Below are positions 10,633 to 19,953 of a stretch of 20,565 bases of DNA, in pieces. Position numbers and translations under genes: made by a program. Under the pieces are notes generated by a model. It did not search any database. It worked only from the letters and a program-made list of their open reading frames with translations, and was not told the DNA's origin. How positions within the stretch are numbered: position 1 is the first letter of the stretch; every line of letters begins with the position of its first letter. The stretch comes from Salisapilia sapeloensis (lineage: Eukaryota; Oomycota; Peronosporomycetes; Peronosporales; Salisapiliaceae): positions 1 to 20,565 of the forward strand of contig JAADVB010000297.1 of assembly GCA_023334545.1 (NCBI GenBank), in the 5' to 3' direction.

Positions 10633-11000
10633 ATGAAGCAAAAGCATCCTTTAGAAAGTGCTATTAGACACTTGATTGATAAGTTAGAGTCGACCTGCAA
10701 CCCTTTAATGCATACTAGAATACCCGTTGTGCCTCTTGTCGCGGAGAAGAACTTTAGTATCGACGTAAAGCGAACAATACCCAAATGAGAAAAATAAAAC
10801 GTCGCAAGATCCTGTACTAAGAAACCAGACTTAATATCTTTTCAATAGTCACATACGTAGACTCCAACAAGAAAGCGACTACTGGTCGGAGACGGAGCCT
10901 CTTTACCAAGATCGACTTACATAGCTCCCACTTTTGGAAGGACCGATTCTGTGTCATAGTTGACTTGGCATGTATAGCTACTGCATGTCTGACTATATGA
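10633..11000 (+). CDS. possible two-exon small gene, unrecognised
   Basis: An ATG at 10633 opens MKQKHPLESAIRHLIDKLES and runs 52 codons to a TGA. If a donor GTATCG at 10757 is used with the acceptor at 10848, whose upstream tract (TACTAAG, then ATATCTTTTCAATAG) looks like a branch site and pyrimidine tract, the frame continues as ITYVDSNKKATTGRRRSLF and stops at 11000, giving 91 aa. I recognise no family. The exon could also continue to later segments through another intron. Evidence is limited to frame and splice signals. Confidence 0.22.
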
Positions 11001-11909
11001 TCCTTCACTCTCGTACTCTACCGAGACCATTGAAAAGTGTATCGTGGAATGCAGACTACTTGAATGAGCAGTCAATGACCTACTACGTCGATAATTTTCT
11101 ACTTAATGACGAAGACTTGGAGAAGTCGGGATCTGTCGACACGTTTTCATGCAAAAAGAATTTCTCAAGCTTAACACGGTTACATGATCCTATCCTCCGA
11201 CATTTTACCTTTGCAATTCAAGCAAGCGTCAATGTGTCGAAACAGACACATCTTTTCACTCATCTTCTTCACCATCACTTGACAACTCCACATTCAGTAG
11301 CAACAACTATTCCTTCAACGAACAATTAAACAGTGGCAAGTCTAGCGCAAATGTGCTTCTTCTATCTTAAGTTCCTTTCGCTTGGGCCCCTTAATGCCCT
11401 TTGCTTATTTGACTTCATGCTTGCAAACCCCGAGTCTAGGAGTTCGTACTACAGCCGAGGTTACCATCCTTGTATTTTTATGATCGACATGAGCCTCAAT
11501 ACTTTGTCAACAATACAAGGTTGTCACGCTTGCTACAAGATTGCACACGTATAGTTGATGTGCATAATGGTGGAAACCTTCACCCTACACAGAAGATAAT
11601 GCGATTTTAAAACGCAACTGAATAACAAGTACGCAATGGGAAATCGATCTTGCAACTGCTATAGCATCGAGTGCTTTCATCCTCTATTCCAATGCCGTTG
11701 TAATCTAAACTAAACTTCTATGGTAAGCTAGACCTGACTGAAAAACCATTCCATCTGAGTAAATGCAATCAACTTTCTGATCTTCAATCATCTCGAGTAC
11801 CTCAACGGCATGTGCATCTAGCGTGTTTGCAATGTCCCGATAGTAAACAACGAATGAGACAACAAATCTGGAGCTTATCAGCGGCATCGATTGACCGCTT
11901 CTATAGCTC

Positions 11910-13260
11910 ATGCCAGACACCGAAGATGGAACCTTCGAGCTTGCTCGCAAGGTGCATGCTTTTTCAACTCAATCCCCATTCTATATACCTACGACTTACA
12001 AGAAGACGTAATTTTAAGAATACTTGTACGACATAGGTGCGGTGCTTGGAAGCTATTGTAGCAGAGCGTGAGCATTCCAACTACATTGTTGGAACAACCG
12101 ACCTTCACCGTGAAAATCTAGTATGCTATATGCTTGCACGACAGCATTTCTTTAGTCTAAACGCATACATTGTTTCTTTATAGCTACTTGTTCTATCCTA
12201 CGACAAATCTACCAACAAGATCGCCCAGCATAGCGCTTACGCCCATCCGAACCAAGTTCTTGACGTCGCTCCTAATCCAACGGATGCTCAAATCGTAGCA
12301 ACCTGCCACAAATCCCATGGTAGCACTCCGACAGCTACATTATGGAAAATGCCGGAAGCAAATACGGATGTGTCGTCACCGCGTTCACCAACTTCTTCCG
12401 CCCCGGCACTTGCACTAGAAACTATTTCAGACTTTTCGCTTGAAAGGCAGCCCATCAATCGGTACAAGCCTTTGCCTTTTTGTACTGCCTGCATTAATAG
12501 CTGAATCGATCATCTGCTTAGAGTTGTGTGGAATCCATTTCCAGACAGTACATCCACTTCGGAACTTTCGACAGCACATGAGTCAGTTGTTCGTACTTGG
12601 ACACTAGAAAACGGTGCATTGGAAGCAAAGGATCGACTGGAACTCGACCTGTCCATGGGTGGGCAAAGTCGTCTAGATCAGTTGGTGTGGGATCCGCACC
12701 ACAGGAGCTGCCTCTCATTTACCCTCGGCAATGCCATTCAAACATGGGACACCCGCACCTCGTCAATCATTCACTGCGTCTCGAATCCACATTTGGCATC
12801 CACCTTGTCCTTGGACTACAATCCGAATCGACCACATTGTCTCCTATCCGGCGGAGATGATGGCAAGATCAAGTTCTGGGATCTCCGCAAACCGTCTTTG
12901 CCACTGAAATCTCTCCAAGCGCACGATCATTGGGTGACAAAAGCCAAGTTCAATCGGTATCACGACCAACTCGTCCTGACATCCAGTTCGGATGCGAGTG
13001 TTGCTCTCTGGCGTGTCTCCAGCGTCTCTTCCTCCCCGCTTGTTGACTTATCAGAAGAGGACTTGGCCATGGGAGAGCGTCACAAAGTATCGGACGTTCT
13101 CGACGGTCACGTGGCAACAGAGTTGGGTGACCACCAGGACTCGGTGTACGGCGTCTCTTGGGCAGCGCATGACTCGTGGAGCTTTGCTTCTGTTTCATAT
13201 GATGGCAAAGTCGCTATGAACCAAGTTCCATCGTCTGAAAAATATAAAATTTTGCTGTAA
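11910..13260 (+). CDS. EIPR1: EARP and GARP complex-interacting protein 1 (TSSC1-like WD40 protein)
   Basis: EIPR1 is a WD40 beta-propeller that binds the EARP and GARP tethering complexes and supports endosome recycling and endosome-to-Golgi traffic. Four exons fit: 11910-11951, 12037-12120, 12184-12461 and 12522-13260, with introns of 85, 63 and 60 nt. The spliced protein is 380 aa (human 387). Family landmarks: RCLEA...YIVGTTDLHRENL (16-42), IVATCHKS...TATLWKMPEA, VVWNPF across the third junction, IQTWDTRTSS, SGGDDGKIKFWDLRKPS, HDQLVLTSSSDASVALW, HQDSVYGVSWAAHDSW, FASVSYDGKVAMNQVP and the C-terminal KYKILL, which matches the end of animal EIPR1. Exon 1 (14 codons) is the weakest part. It converges on VPS53, which encodes a subunit of the complexes EIPR1 binds. 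Confidence 0.92.
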
Positions 13261-13347
13261 TGGCCAACCAGTTCTTTTATATTTCAATTCCGCGCTACAA
13301 GATGCAACGACTTAAAGCTTAGACACACTTTATATGCTTTCCGTCGC

Positions 13348-15708
13348 CTACTTATTCGCCTTTCGTGCATCCTTCTTCGCTTGCTTCCGCTGCTTTTTAT
13401 TCAGCTGCTCGAGGTACGCGACTTGATCCCCCTTCTTCATACCTTTCATCGCCAACACGCTCTGGAGATCCGTCGGACCTCCATCCGGCCACATGATCAA
13501 GAAACTCTCGACCAGCATGTCGTTGGGCGTACCGAGGAGCTTCAACACACTCTCGACCTTGCCCATTTCCTTTCCAACGTACTTGCTGTACCTCGCAGGC
13601 ACGACCGTCTTGTCTTTCGAGCCGAGTTGAGGGAGTTGGAGCATCATCGTCTTCAGTCCATACACGTCCAAGAGCAGTTGCTGAGTAGCAGCACCGTTCA
13701 CACGACGGCACTTGAGCACCGCTCGGAGGACGTTCGGAATGAAGACAGCTGCGAGCTTATCACAAAAGTTCGTCCAGTATAGTGGACTTAGCATCGTCCG
13801 AAGCGTAGGTGCAAATGCTCGTAGCTTTTCACCCACTTGACTAACGTAGCTACTTTCATCGCCAACGCTTTGTATGTTCGCCCAATTCTTCTTCCCAATC
13901 GCACTCACATCGTCATCTAACTTGGTATTCAATCCATCAACAAGAGACTTCATGGCGCTAGATGCAGTGTCATAGAAAACATCGACTTCCTCAGACAAGT
14001 CCACAGACTCCTTGTAAGCAGCATCAATCTGGTTTTGAATCGCTTCTTCTAAGGATGGTAGTGTCTCGGCACAGTATTCCGCAGTGTTAATGATGAAACA
14101 AAGCTCTTCTTCCTGTTCATTCGCGAGTTTCACACGTGTGATGCCACTTGGATCCGACGTACTGGCTGGAAGTTTCTTTATTAGTCGAGATGCATAATCC
14201 TTAAAGCAAGTACGGAACTCCAGATGCAAGTCGTAGAACGTCTGACCATTCGCCAACGCCGTGCATCGACGTATCGAGTTACGAACGTACGCGAACATCG
14301 AGACGGAGCTTGCGAGCACCGGCAACGCTCCATTTCGATCCACCACTTCAGACAGCATGGCCTCATCCAACATCTTGGCCATGTTTTTACGTTCTAAATG
14401 AACGTATGCACTCATGAACGGATCAAAGCACTTGGAGACAAAGCCTCGAATGGTCGGTAGCGATGCATCCTCCGCTATCTCTCCTCTCTTCTCCATTTCC
14501 TTCTCCACCTGCTCCCGCTCAGCTTCTCGCTGTCGACGACGATGACGGCGCTTAATTGCTTCGGCCGAGTGACTATCCAAGAGCTCTCCGTCGTCGTTTA
14601 ACTCGACTTCTTCCGTCTCATCTGATGTTGGTCCTTCGAATCGATCAGCACAGTCGCGTTCGAATTGGAGAGTACGCTGCAAAGCACGTAGTAGTAACGT
14701 GACATCCATGTCGTCCGCAGCTTCTTGCTGCATTTGACTGATCATATGACCGCGTGTGGACTCACAGAAGAAGATGCATAGTCGTCGACGTATTTGCCAG
14801 TGTGGAGGAAAGACAGCATCGAGACGGTCTGAGATACCGTTGACTAGTTTATAAAACCACGGATAACGATCTTCTGCACCTTTTAGTCCTCTCTTTTCAC
14901 CTTGATCACCAAACTCTCGTTCGTACGTCTGGAGCTGATCTTCACAAAAGTCGCGAATGAGCTGATCTCTCGTCGCTCTTCCTAACGCATCCACGACCTG
15001 ACATGCAGAAGATAAGTTCGTGTAGACGGCATTTCGTTCCTGTTCTGACGGAAATTCGTCTTCTAGTTTATCCAACGGACCGACAGCTCGAAAGTCTGCA
15101 AAGATCTGACCACTCAGCTCTTCTTCCACTGTCTGCAACGTCCGATGCAGCTCGACAATCTTCGGTACAGTCGTGAATGCATCGAAATGAGAAAATAGCT
15201 GATGCGAAGCTTCGAGCAAAGGAGCTGCTTTTTGATAACTGCGCTGAGATGCTGCCAGTTCGAGCTCATCAACGGCTTGGACGAGCATTTGGAGCCTCTT
15301 TAGAGCCGTGAGCGTCGTCTGTAAATGCCGCTTCGCTAGATCGAGCTGCTTAATGTCACGGCAGATCTCATGGACCATGACTTCCGACTGCTGCGCTTTG
15401 CCACGGATATCGACGATTTTCGTCGCTAGCTGCTGCGCTGCACTTTTCGCATCACGTAGATCTGTAAGGGCTTGATGAGCAGCTAAACTCTGATCTTGCG
15501 ATGCCTGTGAAAGAGCTGCATCCAGCTCGCTGCGTCGCTCCCGCAGTCGTGATACAAAGTGGGAGACGTCCGACAGAGCGGATTCATCCGGGAAATTCCG
15601 GTTGATAAAGGCACGAGCGTCGAACCCTGGTCTATCTAGTGCATCCTCTGAAGGTAGCACGGCTGCTAGTCTGTCCTCGACTTGCGCAGGTAGCGTAAAT
15701 CCTTCCAT
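13348..15708 (-). CDS. VPS53: VPS53, GARP/EARP tethering complex subunit
   Basis: VPS53 is a CATCHR-fold subunit of GARP (with VPS51, VPS52, VPS54) and EARP, which tether endosome-derived carriers at the trans-Golgi network and recycling endosomes. The single-exon frame gives 786 aa (human about 830). The N-terminal Vps53 domain is clear: LDRPGFDARAFINRNFP (24-40), then a coiled coil with KAQQSEVMVHEICRDIKQLD (104-123) and AKRHL, nearly as in human VPS53. A charged insertion KRRHRRRQREAEREQVEKEM (about 387-406) and a lysine-rich tail KKQRKQAKKDARKANK are local features. The start at 15708 aligns with the conserved N-terminus. Its stop is 87 bp from the EIPR1 stop; upstream it shares a 285-bp divergent gap with the proline-rich gene. 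Confidence 0.96.
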   Translation of the reverse strand: MEGFTLPAQVEDRLAAVLPSEDALDRPGFDARAFINRNFPDESALSDVSHFVSRLRERRSELDAALSQASQDQSLAAHQALTDLRDAKSAAQQLATKIVDIRGKAQQSEVMVHEICRDIKQLDLAKRHLQTTLTALKRLQMLVQAVDELELAASQRSYQKAAPLLEASHQLFSHFDAFTTVPKIVELHRTLQTVEEELSGQIFADFRAVGPLDKLEDEFPSEQERNAVYTNLSSACQVVDALGRATRDQLIRDFCEDQLQTYEREFGDQGEKRGLKGAEDRYPWFYKLVNGISDRLDAVFPPHWQIRRRLCIFFCESTRGHMISQMQQEAADDMDVTLLLRALQRTLQFERDCADRFEGPTSDETEEVELNDDGELLDSHSAEAIKRRHRRRQREAEREQVEKEMEKRGEIAEDASLPTIRGFVSKCFDPFMSAYVHLERKNMAKMLDEAMLSEVVDRNGALPVLASSVSMFAYVRNSIRRCTALANGQTFYDLHLEFRTCFKDYASRLIKKLPASTSDPSGITRVKLANEQEEELCFIINTAEYCAETLPSLEEAIQNQIDAAYKESVDLSEEVDVFYDTASSAMKSLVDGLNTKLDDDVSAIGKKNWANIQSVGDESSYVSQVGEKLRAFAPTLRTMLSPLYWTNFCDKLAAVFIPNVLRAVLKCRRVNGAATQQLLLDVYGLKTMMLQLPQLGSKDKTVVPARYSKYVGKEMGKVESVLKLLGTPNDMLVESFLIMWPDGGPTDLQSVLAMKGMKKGDQVAYLEQLNKKQRKQAKKDARKANK

Positions 15709-15993
15709 CCTCCGTAGCGTCGTGTCTAAGAAATTGTCGTATAATTTCTTCTTTTCTTTGGTTTTTGACTGTGAGTTTGTAGGCGTGATCAGCCAACAGA
15801 ATCCAGGGACACGTTTGGGATCAGTGGCACTGATCAGAGGTGATTCGACGGATTCCTGCGCATAAGATTTGTACGGAAAAGCGGTATCTGTACACGTTCT
15901 ATTGTCTTTGAGTCCAGTACCGTAGCGTTCGCTCCATTGTTATCTCGGTGCCTGGACGAGTCGCAACGAAACCATTGGCGATCAGTCGAGAGC
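15709..15993. promoter_or_regulatory. divergent promoter region between VPS53 and the proline-rich gene
   Basis: This 285-bp gap must serve both genes. GCTCCATTGTTATC at 15931-15944, 50-63 bp before the plus-strand ATG, loosely resembles the oomycete initiator (one mismatch in YCAYTYY). No clear initiator is seen on the VPS53 side and no TATA box on either. Confidence 0.4.
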
Positions 15994-17925
15994 ATGACCG
16001 ACACACCAAGACGCAAAGGGCCGCCCTCGACGGCTAGGAATAACCATGCGTACTGGCAAATGCGGCAGCAGCATAAGCAGGGAAACCCCAAGCAGCAGCG
16101 GCCGGCGCAACAGCCCAAGCATGCGCTCTCTGCTCAGATGGGAATCAAGAGTGGCATGACCGTCGAGGTATTCTGACGAGATCATTCGAGTGAAATAAAC
16201 TATTCATGACAATTATGTACATAGGATTTGAAGCGGTTAACGCAGCAACGGATGCAGCAATCGGCAGGAGGAACACCAGCTCCATCGACAGCCCCACCTC
16301 CAACGCCACCTCCGACGACTCCACCGTCCTACTCTGCTCCTGCCTACTCATCTCCTGCACCTACTAGCACCTACTCTTCCAGGACGTCCTCGGCGCCCTA
16401 CCCAAAGCCAGGCATGTCTGTGCAAGAGTTGAAACAGCTTACGAACATGCGACTCCAGAGCAATCGAACGACGGCTCCACCAGCGACGAAACGATCTACT
16501 AGTGCTGGGCGTCCATCGCACGACTTTGAGAGCTTGTCGATCGATACAAAGCTCCCACGTAATCGATCGCGTAGTTCCCAATCGAATAAACCGTCTGGCG
16601 GAACGTACTTGGAAGACGGTGATAGTCAGAGCCTAGACGATGACGACGAGTCCGAGTATGGAAGGTCTTCCTTACCACAAGATCTAGATGCGTACGCTCG
16701 TTCCAATCTTTTGTTCGATAACTACGCTTCGTCCGACTTCCAAGTACCTCCACCACCTCCGCCCATCAACACGTCCGGAGCTTCGAACAATCTTCCGTCC
16801 TGGAGTCCGCCTGCGCAACGCTCGAAGAAGATCGAAGCGGCGAATGTCCCACCTGCTTCCTTCTACAGTCAGCCGTGGGATGAAGGCCTATCGACGACGC
16901 CACAGGACCTCAATATGGTCACCCCGCCAGGACTGCCTCGACGTCCGTCCATGACTGTGCCGTGGCAAGTGGCAGAATCCGTTTTGCTGACTCCTCAAGC
17001 ACATCGAAAGACAGCGAGGGAGAGTGAGGAAGGAGATTTGAAACCTTCTGCCGCCGAAGTCGCAGCTGAGCTTAACAGCATGTCGTTAGTCGGCTCTGGA
17101 CGAGGCTCTCCGTTGTCAGCTAGTCCTGGAGCGAGCATGAGGCGCAGTAGCTTGGGCAATGCCGCCGAGTTCTTCAAATTCCGAAGACGCAGCAAGAGTC
17201 GGCTGTCGCTCGCGAGAGACGCGCCGACGGTTGAAGCAGACAACGATGGTGTCATGCCTGGTATCGATGAACGGCATCTACCGGAGCCTGCAGGAGTAAA
17301 CCCCCGACTGTCCTTTGATAGTTCATCCGATGAAGACATTGGCGCTAGCACGCTTGGAGACGACGAAGATGTGGTGCAGATTACAGGCGGGTATGACGAT
17401 GAAGTGGACTTTAACGGAAGCTTTGCGTCGTTTTACCAAGCGACGAACAACTTTCCTATCCCTCCACCTCCTCCAAGTGAAGACGAGGATACCTCGTCGT
17501 TGCCGAGGATGAGTCCCAGTAGTGCTCGACTGCGCAAGGCAGCCGAGTTGGCTCGTCGACGCAGTTTGAGTGAAGACAAGGTCCCTCCTCCTCGACTAGG
17601 CACGTCCAAGAGCTCTGGCGTCGCGGTGGAACTTAGTGAACGACCTCCGTCCGGTCTGAATAAGACGCCAAGGAGCGCAGGGAAGACAATGAGTCCTCGA
17701 GCTGGCATCGTCCGACAGAGTTCGTTGCGTGACCGGATGGGCCGCTCGCTCTCGGTGGAAGACGCCGTGCCTCCAGTGTCGAAAGAAAAAGAGTTGTTGG
17801 AGAAACGAATGGCTGCGTTAGTGGAGCAAGTGGCTGAGTGTGCGGAGAACCAGGATATGCAAGGGTACGAGCGCGCGATGGATGAGTTGGATACGTTGCG
17901 TGATGAGCATAAGAACAGCGTGTAA
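15994..17925 (+). CDS. proline/serine-rich protein of unknown function with duplicated GM-V-LK-LT motif
   Basis: Two exons, 15994-16167 and 16225-17925, are joined across a 57-nt phase-0 intron (GTATTC...ACATAG) to give 624 aa. I do not recognise the family. An 18-residue motif occurs twice: SGMTVEDLKRLTQQRMQQ (53-70) and PGMSVQELKQLTNMRLQS (120-137). The intron falls inside the first copy, after Glu58. The rest is mostly disordered: a Pro/Ser/Thr stretch, two polyproline runs (VPPPPPPI and PIPPPPPS) that could bind SH3, EVH1 or profilin-type partners, many RRXS-like sites, and acidic patches. The last 50 residues (KELLEKRMAALVEQVAECAE...MDELDTLRDEHK) form a short helical or coiled-coil tail. 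A scaffold in cytoskeleton or signalling is a guess. Confidence 0.82.
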
Positions 17926-18036
17926 GGCACCTCCTTTTTCCCGTGAGAGGATGCCAAGGTGACGTTTGACGCGTAACGAATGAAAAACAAAGACAGGCTT
18001 TGAGCGTAGACGAATGACATGTACTTGTAGACAGGG

Positions 18037-18786
18037 TTAAAACAGTTTTCCTCGCCGACGACGATAGGACCGCCAGGCGTTTAAATGAGGCGTAGCGCCA
18101 GTGACGTCTACGGGAATGGAGGTCGTTGTTGGGGTATCGTTGTCCTGACCTCCGCCGTTCGGCATGGAGCATCCGTCAAAGTCAGACGTACTGAGTTTGA
18201 ATTTAGACGTCATGCCTGTATTCGACTTGATCTTGACCTTGAGATCCTCTATATTGAGATTCTCAGCGGAGACTTGGTAGAACGATGTAACTCCGATGAC
18301 ATTGGCTTCTTTTCCATCGATCTCCATCTCTTGAATGCCGTCCCTGGAGTTGGCGACTTGTAGTGCCATCCATTGCGGATTGCTTCCTTCTTTTTGACAA
18401 AACTTTTCCTGCTCCTCTGGGCATGGACTGTACTGCCAAGAAATGTCCTCGATGCGAGGATGGCCACCGATGACCGTATCCCACAAGGCAGTGTTCAAAT
18501 CCAAGTTGTTTTCGCCACATTCGTGGCAAATGTCCGCGACAAATGTCTGGACTGTACCGGACGGACCGGAGAGCGTGAGGCAGCGACTACATGCTGCTGA
18601 AGAATCGTATTGATCGCCATTCATGGCGACAAAGAGGCGAGGGTCGAGACCCATTGGGGCCATGCGGACGCTACAACTTCCACCGATAGCGTCGTCTAGG
18701 CCGTACGTAGTGGCTCGCCCATGGAATTTATCCGATGCGTGACTGATGCCAATCCATAGAGCGTAAACAAGAATGAATGAGCGCAT
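18037..18786 (-). CDS. expansin-like secreted protein
   Basis: This 249-aa protein begins with a signal peptide (MRSFILVYALWIGISHA, cleavage probably near Ala17). The following double-psi beta-barrel shows GRATTYG (23-29), GGSCSVR (35-41), CSRCLTLSG (66-74), DICHECGENNLDLNTALWD (85-103, with the conserved acidic Asp96) and DISWQYSPC (114-122). The second half (NPQWMALQVANSRDGIQEME to about 200) resembles the expansin C-terminal carbohydrate-binding domain (CBM63-like). A Thr-rich spacer and an arginine-rich end (YRRRRGKLF) follow. Expansins loosen cellulose networks without hydrolysis. In oomycetes such proteins may act on the organism's own cellulosic wall or on a plant host. The gene has one exon and its stop is 111 bp from that of its convergent neighbour. 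Confidence 0.87.
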   Translation of the reverse strand: MRSFILVYALWIGISHASDKFHGRATTYGLDDAIGGSCSVRMAPMGLDPRLFVAMNGDQYDSSAACSRCLTLSGPSGTVQTFVADICHECGENNLDLNTALWDTVIGGHPRIEDISWQYSPCPEEQEKFCQKEGSNPQWMALQVANSRDGIQEMEIDGKEANVIGVTSFYQVSAENLNIEDLKVKIKSNTGMTSKFKLSTSDFDGCSMPNGGGQDNDTPTTTSIPVDVTGATPHLNAWRSYRRRRGKLF

Positions 18787-19149
18787 GTTTGTCTACTATC
18801 AGAAAGAGCGTGATTTGCACTTCGTTGGCAAGACCAGCAACGACGACTGCTTCTTAAGAAATTGTACCGACCAGGCCAAATGCTTTCGTGGATCCAAGAA
18901 GCTTGGTCGAGTCAAGTGTATACGATCAGGGTGGCACTTGTAGTCAGTCCAGGGGCTTTAGGTGATCTGGCGCTATGTGTCTGCTTTTGGTTGTCAGTGC
19001 CATACGAAATCCTAGTTTAACAGTGGGCTGACGTGGCCAGAATGAACTCTAAAGGCAGACAGGAGATGGATGAGCTAAGTGACGTATTCGCTTGGCACTG
19101 CGCCCGTTCCATGCCAGACAAATCATGGACATGACCATGCGATATCTAC

Positions 19150-19202
19150 GTGTTTGACAGTCGAATTCGAGCTACGTCGATTACAGCTAAACTGTCAAAC
19201 AC
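19150..19202. repeat. perfect 12-bp inverted repeat with 29-nt spacer
   Basis: GTGTTTGACAGT (19150-19161) and ACTGTCAAACAC (19191-19202) are exact reverse complements, and the pairing stops at both ends. As RNA it would form a 12-bp hairpin with a 29-nt loop. It lies in the gap between the expansin-like and kinase genes. Confidence 0.85.
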
Positions 19203-19757
19203 TTCAAGCAATGCAAGGGTTTCAAGGTAGACATGAAGATCCAGATACTCTGATACGTGCAGGTAACTAATAGCTTCGTATCAAAACAAGTACACACAAA
19301 AGTTTACTATGAAAGTTTGAAAGAATCAACTTGGACGACAAGATTTTCCGATCTTGAAAATTTAAGTGTGTGATATATCTGTGCTCTCGCCATGTCTCGC
19401 CTAGGTTTAAAGACTAAGACGTAAGGAAGAGAGCTCTTATCTCGGTATAAATAACACCCCGCGACCGCCCTTGTCCGAATAATTCTCGAAGCTTACGTGG
19501 CTCGTCAAGATCCTGTATGCCTCATGACGTTCTCGAAGCGTGGTGGCGAAACCCAATCACTTGATGTGAGCTAACGTCGTCATCCACCACGAAACCCGTC
19601 TCGGTCCAGACGAAAAAGCATTTGGCCAGGTATGAATATCAAATGCTTGTTTTTCGCATCGGCAATGTGGCCAATTTAAAGGGCCGGCCACTTGAAGGGC
19701 GTTTCACTTGCGCTCACTATGACCCGTCACGCGCAAACTGCCTCTTCGCTCTCGATA

Positions 19758-19773
19758 GCTCATTTCCAGATTT
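19758..19773 (+). promoter_or_regulatory. oomycete INR/FPR-like core promoter upstream of the kinase gene
   Basis: GCTCATTTCCAGATTT agrees with the oomycete core pattern GCTCATTYYNCAWTTT at 14 of 16 positions, including the whole GCTCATTYY initiator. It is 180-195 bp upstream of the ATG at 19954, a somewhat long but possible 5' UTR. Confidence 0.5.
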
Positions 19774-19953
19774 GATCAACACTCCACAAGCTAGCCACTT
19801 CCTCCGAGCTCTTTGTATCTCTTGCCACGACGCAGTGTAGCCTTGTCCGCTTTTAACGCGAGATACCACGGCGATACTGCCTACTTCATTATACGTTTGT
19901 GTACGTCTTAAAAACTTTGCACCCCAACGCTCGCGTGTGCGACTGGATCATCC

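Larger units (their letters stand above)
9548..11909. other. long region without a convincing gene
   Basis: The right side of polyubiquitin (to about 9900) should be its promoter. The rest is AT-rich with frames of 60-120 codons that match no family I know. Coding-like pieces include a plus-strand frame 10970-11329 (119 codons), an overlapping serine/asparagine-rich frame near 11240-11370, and a minus-strand frame 11705-11950. They overlap on both strands in conflicting frames, which fits decayed genes or chance. No terminal repeats, target duplications, integrase or reverse-transcriptase motifs were seen. The EIPR1 promoter must lie near the right end. Confidence 0.5.
18787..19953. other. 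long region without a convincing gene
   Basis: The left side should carry the promoter of the expansin-like gene; GCTCTTTCTGATA just upstream of its ATG is a poor initiator match. Short plus-strand coding-like pieces occur: an ATG frame 18880-19020 (46 aa, hydrophobic end), a frame opening WADVARMNSKGRQEMDELSD (19024-19083), and one ending QGRHEDPDTLIRAG before a GTAACT donor-like site near 19262. They could be exons of an unknown gene or chance. A TATAAATA sequence lies at 19446-19453 with no clear gene within the next 100 bp. Confidence 0.45.

Noticed and set aside
9548-11909. Transposon or CRISPR array in the 2.4-kb gap
   Set aside because: No terminal repeats, target duplications, transposase or polymerase motifs, and no regular direct repeats were found.
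11705-11950. 81-codon minus-strand frame overlapping EIPR1 exon 1
   Set aside because: Looks fairly protein-like (LDAHAVEVLEMIEDQKVD) but has no ATG near a promoter, no family match and conflicts with EIPR1 exon 1; kept only as a possible relic.
13381-13782. 133-codon plus-strand frame inside VPS53
   Set aside because: Antisense to a firmly identified coding exon; composition follows from the opposite strand.
18037-18786. Reading the secreted protein as an RxLR or Crinkler effector
   Set aside because: No RxLR-dEER or LFLAK motif follows the signal peptide; the DPBB and CBM63-like blocks explain it better.
19622-19840. 72-codon plus-strand frame before the kinase gene
   Set aside because: Opens on TTG, matches no family, and overlaps the likely initiator of the kinase gene.
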